This document shows, piece after piece, positions 49,814-53,977 of a DNA stretch of 53,977 bases. The stretch is from an uncultured bacterium. Lineage in GTDB: Bacteria; Planctomycetota; Phycisphaerae; Phycisphaerales; SM1A02. The first letter of the stretch is position 1, and each line of letters begins with the position of its first letter. A program made the translations under genes and the position numbers. Below the pieces are notes generated by a model. That model did no database searches. It was not told the origin of the DNA and saw only the letters and a list, made by a program, of their open reading frames with translations. The DNA lies in assembly GCA_903891095.1 (NCBI GenBank), contig CAITDI010000082.1, forward strand, positions 1 through 53,977. The letters are read 5' to 3'.

Positions 49814-50809
49814 ATGTCGACGGCACCGAATTCATCCGACGCACAGTCGTTTCGCGAGACGTTCGAGCGCACCCGCGCCGAGATCGCCAAGGCGGTCGTG
49901 GGCCACAACGAGATCGTCGAAGGCGTGCTCGTGTGCCTCTTCGCGGGCGGGCACTGCCTGCTCGAAGGCGTGCCGGGCCTCGGCAAGACGCTGCTCATCC
50001 GCTCGCTGTCGCAGGCGCTGCACCTCAAGTTCAGCCGCGTGCAGTTCACGCCCGACCTGATGCCCGCCGACGTGACGGGCACGACGATCGTGGTCGAGAC
50101 CGAGCACGGCCGCGACTTCCAGTTCCGCAAGGGACCGATCTTCGCGCAGATCGTGCTGGCCGACGAGATCAACCGCGCGACGCCCAAGACGCAGTCGTCG
50201 ATGCTCGAGGCGATGCAGGAGCGCAGCGTCACCGTCGGCGGCATCTCGTACGAACTCGAGAGGCCGTTCTTCGTGATGGCGACGCAGAATCCGATCGAGC
50301 AGGAAGGCACGTATCCCCTGCCCGAGGCGCAGCTCGACCGATTCTTCTTCAAGCTGGTCGTGGGGTATTCGACGCGCGCGGAGCTGTCGACGATCCTCGA
50401 CCGCACGACGACGGGCGAGAGCCCCAAGATCGAGCGCGTGCTCGACGCCGACGGCATCATCCGCGCGCAGAAGCTCGTGCGCAGCGTGGCGATCGCGCCG
50501 CACGTCCAGGACTACGCGGTGCGCATGGTGCTCGCGACGCATCCGGGCGGGCAGTTCGCGACGCCGATGGCGAACCAGTTCCTGCGCTTTGGCGCAAGCC
50601 CGCGCGCGGCGCAGACGCTCGTGCTCGGCGCGAAGGTCAAGGCGCTGCTCGGCGGCCGCAACGCGGTGAGCTTCGACGACATCAAGTCGGTCGCGCTGCC
50701 TGCGCTGCGCCACCGCGTGCTGATGAACTTCGAGGCCGAGGCAGAAGGCCGCACGAGCGACGAGGTCGTGCAGAACATCGTCGACACGCTTGTGCTCGAT
50801 GCGCGGTGA
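49814..50809 (+). CDS. MoxR-family AAA+ ATPase
   Basis: 331 residues. I use the ATG at 49814; an in-frame ATG at 49784 would put the hexamer inside the gene. Walker A is EGVPGLGKT, Walker B is VLADEINRATPKTQ, the sensor region MATQNPIEQEGTYPLPEAQLDRF is the MoxR hallmark, and a C-terminal lid domain follows. MoxR ATPases act as chaperones for VWA-domain or DUF58 partners. No such partner is adjacent here; the next gene encodes an outer-membrane barrel. It is the first gene of a four-gene operon. Confidence 0.93.
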   Translation: MSTAPNSSDAQSFRETFERTRAEIAKAVVGHNEIVEGVLVCLFAGGHCLLEGVPGLGKTLLIRSLSQALHLKFSRVQFTPDLMPADVTGTTIVVETEHGRDFQFRKGPIFAQIVLADEINRATPKTQSSMLEAMQERSVTVGGISYELERPFFVMATQNPIEQEGTYPLPEAQLDRFFFKLVVGYSTRAELSTILDRTTTGESPKIERVLDADGIIRAQKLVRSVAIAPHVQDYAVRMVLATHPGGQFATPMANQFLRFGASPRAAQTLVLGAKVKALLGGRNAVSFDDIKSVALPALRHRVLMNFEAEAEGRTSDEVVQNIVDTLVLDAR

Positions 50810-50847
50810 GTCGGCATGAATCACGGGTGAATCAAACAGGAATCAAC

Positions 50848-51846
50848 ATGCAGAAGCTTGCAACGGCGGCGACGGCAATGGCGACGGCAGCGATCATGGC
50901 GAGCGCGGCGCACGCGGGCGACACGGATCCGCCGGCGAACACGACGACGACCGCGACGAACACGGCGCCCGCCGCCGATCCCGTCGCGGCCGCGAAGAAG
51001 GACTTCGACTTCGTGCTCGCGGGCGGCTACGCGCACTTCTTCGCGACGGACTTCGACACGGGCGGCGGCGATGTCGCGGTCGACCGCGTGTTCTCCTCGA
51101 TCAGCATCGGCCGCGCCGAAAGCGAGACGTACCGCTGGGACATCTCGCTGACCTCCGAGGGGGCGTACTACTCGTTCGGCACGAGCGGCTCGCTCGCGGC
51201 CGCGGCGGGCGGCCGTCCGTGGCACAACGTCGGCTCGATGGTGCTGTCGCCGGGCGCGACGTTCCAACTCGACCAGCGATGGCGGCTCATCACGCGCGTG
51301 CTGCTGCAGGAAGCGGGCGAGGACGAGGCGAGCTTCAGCGACAGCCTCACCTACGGCGGAGTGCTCGCGGCGACCTACTCGTTCTCGCGTGAATTCACGC
51401 TCGGCGCAGGCGTGCTCGCGGTGTCGCAGCTCGAGGACGACGCGCTCGTCGTGCCGCAGATCATCATCGACTGGCGTCCGAGCAAGGAGTTCCGCCTGTC
51501 GAACTTCGCGGGGCCCGAGGCGTTCCCCGGCGGCGCGGGCCTCGAGGCGATCTGGGAGATTTCCGAGTCGTACGAGGCTGCGATCGGCGCACGCTACACC
51601 TACCGTCGCTTCCGGCTCGACGACACGGGCAGCGCGGCGCGCGCGGGCGGCGTGGGCTACGACACGGGCCTTCCGATGTGGCTGCGCGTGACTGCGCGCG
51701 GCAAGAGCGGATGGCGCGCCGATCTCGTCGGCGGTCTCCAGCTGAAGGGCGAGATGCGGCTGTACGACGCGTCGGGCCACGAGCTCGATGCGGTCGACGT
51801 CCAGCCGGCGCCGTTCATCGGCGTGTTCTTCAGCTACCGGTTCTGA
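50848..51846 (+). CDS. Probable outer-membrane beta-barrel protein
   Basis: 332 residues. A signal peptide ends near residue 25 (AIMASAAHAG). A Thr/Pro/Ala spacer is followed by alternating polar and hydrophobic strands. The last residues are FIGVFFSYRF, with a C-terminal Phe typical of barrels inserted by BamA. DUF6268-like or general porin-type barrels have this look, but I cannot assign a family. ACAGGA lies about 6 nt before the ATG at 50848. The gene lies 38 bp after the MoxR gene and 2 bp before the SDR gene. Confidence 0.8.
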   Translation: MQKLATAATAMATAAIMASAAHAGDTDPPANTTTTATNTAPAADPVAAAKKDFDFVLAGGYAHFFATDFDTGGGDVAVDRVFSSISIGRAESETYRWDISLTSEGAYYSFGTSGSLAAAAGGRPWHNVGSMVLSPGATFQLDQRWRLITRVLLQEAGEDEASFSDSLTYGGVLAATYSFSREFTLGAGVLAVSQLEDDALVVPQIIIDWRPSKEFRLSNFAGPEAFPGGAGLEAIWEISESYEAAIGARYTYRRFRLDDTGSAARAGGVGYDTGLPMWLRVTARGKSGWRADLVGGLQLKGEMRLYDASGHELDAVDVQPAPFIGVFFSYRF

Positions 51847-51848
51847 TC

Positions 51849-52688
51849 ATGGCGACGAAGCAAGCTGCAACCGTGGAAACCAAGCAACCCGCAGCGCAGG
51901 AGCGCGCGCGGCCGCTCGCGCTCGTCACGGGCGCGAGCGCTGGGCTCGGCCGCGAGTTCGCGCTGCTGCTTGCGGAGCGCGGGCACGATCTCGTCGTCGT
52001 CGCGCGCCGCGAGGAACGGCTCGTCGCGCTCAAGAAGGAAGTCGCCGAGAAGTTCGGCGTGCGCACGAAGATCGTGGCCGAGGATCTCTCGCACGCGGCC
52101 GCGCCGCGCAGGATCCTCGACGAGCTGCGCGCGTCGAAGCTCGAGGTCGACTTCCTGGTCAACAACGCGGGCTACGCGATCAACGGCGGCTTTGCCGCGA
52201 ACGAATGGTCGGCGCACGCGGATTTCCTGCAGGTGATGGTGACGTCGTGGCTGCATCTCGCGCACGGCCTCGTGCCCGCGATGGTGCGCAAGGGCCGCGG
52301 GCGCGTGCTCAACGTGTCGAGCCTCGCGTCGCTCTGTCCCGAGCCGCCGGGCAGCCTGTACGCGCCGTCGAAGGCGCTCATGACGACCGCGAGCCGCGCG
52401 CTGCGCTTCGAGCTCCTCGGCACGGGCGTGCACTGCACGGCGCTGTGCCCTGGATTCACCTACACCGAGTTCCACGACGCGCTCGGCGTGCGCGCGGAGA
52501 TGGACAAGATGCCGAAGTACATGTGGCAGCACGCGCGGCCCGTGTGCCTCGCGGGCCTTGAAGGCGTCGAGCGCAACAAGGCGATCGTCGTGCCTGGCGC
52601 GTTCAACAAGACAGCCGCGGCGCTCTGCCGCGTGCTGCCGTATTCGCTGACGAGCAAGCTGATTCCCAAAGCAGTTGTGGAGCGTTGA
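51849..52688 (+). CDS. Short-chain dehydrogenase/reductase
   Basis: 279 residues, classical SDR. The cofactor motif VTGASAGLGREFA lies at about 29-41, followed by ARREERL, which suggests NADP preference. NNAGYA and the catalytic Ser (LNVSSLAS) come next, then Tyr-Lys in YAPSK. The N-terminal 20 residues are a flexible extension. The substrate is unknown; the sequence resembles DltE/YqjQ-type and lipid-modifying SDRs. It starts 2 bp after the barrel gene and its TGA overlaps the next ATG (ATG shares the A). Confidence 0.92.
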   Translation: MATKQAATVETKQPAAQERARPLALVTGASAGLGREFALLLAERGHDLVVVARREERLVALKKEVAEKFGVRTKIVAEDLSHAAAPRRILDELRASKLEVDFLVNNAGYAINGGFAANEWSAHADFLQVMVTSWLHLAHGLVPAMVRKGRGRVLNVSSLASLCPEPPGSLYAPSKALMTTASRALRFELLGTGVHCTALCPGFTYTEFHDALGVRAEMDKMPKYMWQHARPVCLAGLEGVERNKAIVVPGAFNKTAAALCRVLPYSLTSKLIPKAVVER

Positions 52689-53977
52689 TGTCGTTGATCT
52701 GTGTTCCGATCGTCGTTGAGGCCGCGGCCGAGGTTCCTCTTGCTCTCGAGCGTGCGGTGCGTGCGCGCGTGCTTGGCGCGCGCATGATCGAGTGGCGCTG
52801 CGACGGGCTCGCGTCGGATCCCGACGCGGAGGCCGCGATCGCCCGGCTCGTGCGCGAGGCTCCGCTGGCGTCGCTCGTGACGATCCGCAGCGCGGACGAA
52901 GGCGGCACTTGCTCGCTCACCGACAACGCGCGGATCGCGCTGCTCGCCAAGGTCGCGCGTGGCGAGCACGCGCCGAAGATGATCGACATCGAGTTCGCAT
53001 CGATGGCGCCTGACCTCGTGCGCGGGCTGCTGACCGCCGCGCTCGCACCGCGCGACGCAGAGCACATGCCGACGCGAATCGTGGCGAGCACGCATGATTT
53101 CCAGCAGCGGCCGATCGACCTCATGCGCCGCGTGGCCGCGATGCAGGACGACGCGCTGGTGTCGATCGTCAAGCTCGCGTGGATGGCGCGCAGCGTGCGC
53201 GACAACCTCGAGGCGTTCGACATCCTCTCGATGCGGCTCAAGCCGACGATCGCGCTGTGCATGGGCGAATTCGGGCTGATGAGCCGCGTGCTCGCGCCGA
53301 AGTTCGGCGGATTCCTCACCTTCGCGAGCGACGCGGAGGGCACGGGCACCGCGCCAGGCCAGCCGTCGACGCGCGAACTGCGCGACATCTACCGCTTCAA
53401 CGCGATCGGCCCCGCGACGCGCGTGTTCGGCGTGATCGGCTGGCCCGTCGCGCACTCGCGCTCGCCTGCGTATCACAACGCGCGATTTGCCGAGGCGAAC
53501 TACGACGGCGTGTACCTGCCGCTGCCGGTGCCCGCGGAGTGGGAGCACTTCAAGGCGACGGTCGGTGCGCTGGTCGATCACGACAAGCTTGATTTCTCGG
53601 GTGCGAGCGTGACGTTGCCGCACAAGGAGCATCTCGTGCGCTTCGTGCAGGAGCGCGGCGGCGAGGTCGATGCGGACGCGGCGTGGCTCGGCGCTGCGAA
53701 CACGCTGGTCGTGCATCCGCACGGAACGCCCGACGCGCAGCGGCTGTTCGCGACCAACACCGACATGCCTGCGGCGGTCGAGGTGCTTTCGGCGGCGCTC
53801 GCGACGCGCGGCGTGGCGCTCGGCGGTGAGGGCGGGGGCGCGCGCATCGCGGTGCTCGGCGCAGGTGGCGTCGCGCGCGCGGTCGCCGGCGGACTCGCGC
53901 TCGCGGGCGCGACGGTCGTCGTGTTCAACCGCACGCATGCGAAGGCCGAGGCGCTTGCGAACGCGCTCTCGGGCCGC
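52688..53977 (+). CDS. Bifunctional 3-dehydroquinate dehydratase / shikimate dehydrogenase (partial)
   Basis: At least 430 residues; the gene runs off the window end. The N-terminal type I dehydroquinase (AroD, about 1-220) has EWRCDG, the catalytic His in ASTHDF and the Schiff-base Lys in IVKLAWMA. The C-terminal shikimate dehydrogenase (AroE) begins near 243 with VFGVIGWPVAHSRSPAYHN. It continues with SVTLPHK, GAANTLV, TNTD, and the Rossmann loop GAGGVARAVAGGLA followed by NRT. The fusion would catalyse two consecutive steps of the shikimate pathway. It is known from plants and some bacteria such as chlamydiae. The ATG overlaps the SDR stop by one base. Confidence 0.93.
   Translation, partial: MSLICVPIVVEAAAEVPLALERAVRARVLGARMIEWRCDGLASDPDAEAAIARLVREAPLASLVTIRSADEGGTCSLTDNARIALLAKVARGEHAPKMIDIEFASMAPDLVRGLLTAALAPRDAEHMPTRIVASTHDFQQRPIDLMRRVAAMQDDALVSIVKLAWMARSVRDNLEAFDILSMRLKPTIALCMGEFGLMSRVLAPKFGGFLTFASDAEGTGTAPGQPSTRELRDIYRFNAIGPATRVFGVIGWPVAHSRSPAYHNARFAEANYDGVYLPLPVPAEWEHFKATVGALVDHDKLDFSGASVTLPHKEHLVRFVQERGGEVDADAAWLGAANTLVVHPHGTPDAQRLFATNTDMPAAVEVLSAALATRGVALGGEGGGARIAVLGAGGVARAVAGGLALAGATVVVFNRTHAKAEALANALSGR

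Noticed and set aside
49399-50847. Open frame continuous with the beta-barrel gene, running through the MoxR gene
   Set aside because: This part is Arg/Ala-rich frame shadow of MoxR. The barrel protein has its own signal peptide and ribosome site at 50848.

Overview
This is a GC-rich chromosomal window, most likely from a member of the Planctomycetota, probably the class Phycisphaerae. The strongest evidence is the PSD1/DUF1549-DUF1553 plus DUF1501 gene pair (7412-12069), which is characteristic of that phylum. An exosortase locus, a FHA-histidine kinase and an AroD-AroE fusion are compatible with it. I see no rRNA, tRNA, insertion sequence, prophage or CRISPR array. The window looks like a stable chromosomal backbone with one surface-polysaccharide region.

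Layout. 1-2518: a membrane zinc-ribbon protein, then a STAS/anti-sigma kinase partner-switching pair. 2558-6130: a large secretin with a strong terminator. 6131-12069: carA, divergent from the planctomycete PSD1-DUF1501 operon. 12070-14588: palindromic repeats and priA. 14619-19011: the sucA-sucB operon, closed by a bidirectional terminator.

19036-41625 is a run of 14 genes all on the minus strand. In transcription order they are holA, an Asn-rich lipoprotein, pyrB, a Wza-like exporter, an exosortase, EpsI, a giant TPR protein, a Wzc-like chain-length/BY-kinase protein, an NAD-sugar epimerase, a WecA-like glycosyl-1-phosphate transferase, rsmH, a LysM protein, an FtsL-like protein and an FtsI-type transpeptidase. 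An exopolysaccharide/exosortase system therefore runs directly into a division-cell-wall (dcw) gene set, with stop/start overlaps at the boundary. 41657-44940 holds a FHA-histidine kinase and a tandem clpP pair. 45027-48719 holds two paralogues of a protein family I do not recognise, on either side of a DUF72 gene. 48801-53977 holds an alpha/beta hydrolase, divergent from a MoxR, beta-barrel, SDR and AroD-AroE operon that runs off the end of the window.

Four observations seem most worth follow-up. (1) There are three copies of a nested palindromic element of about 55 bp, two of them ending just upstream of a -10-like hexamer. (2) Many first-in-unit genes have a TANNNT hexamer only 6-9 nt before the start codon and no Shine-Dalgarno, which suggests widespread leaderless transcripts, while operon-internal genes mostly carry a Shine-Dalgarno. 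(3) The BY-kinase-like protein of the exosortase locus lacks the Walker A lysine. (4) The second ClpP has Asn in place of the catalytic Asp. All functional calls come from motif recognition by eye; no database search was run.
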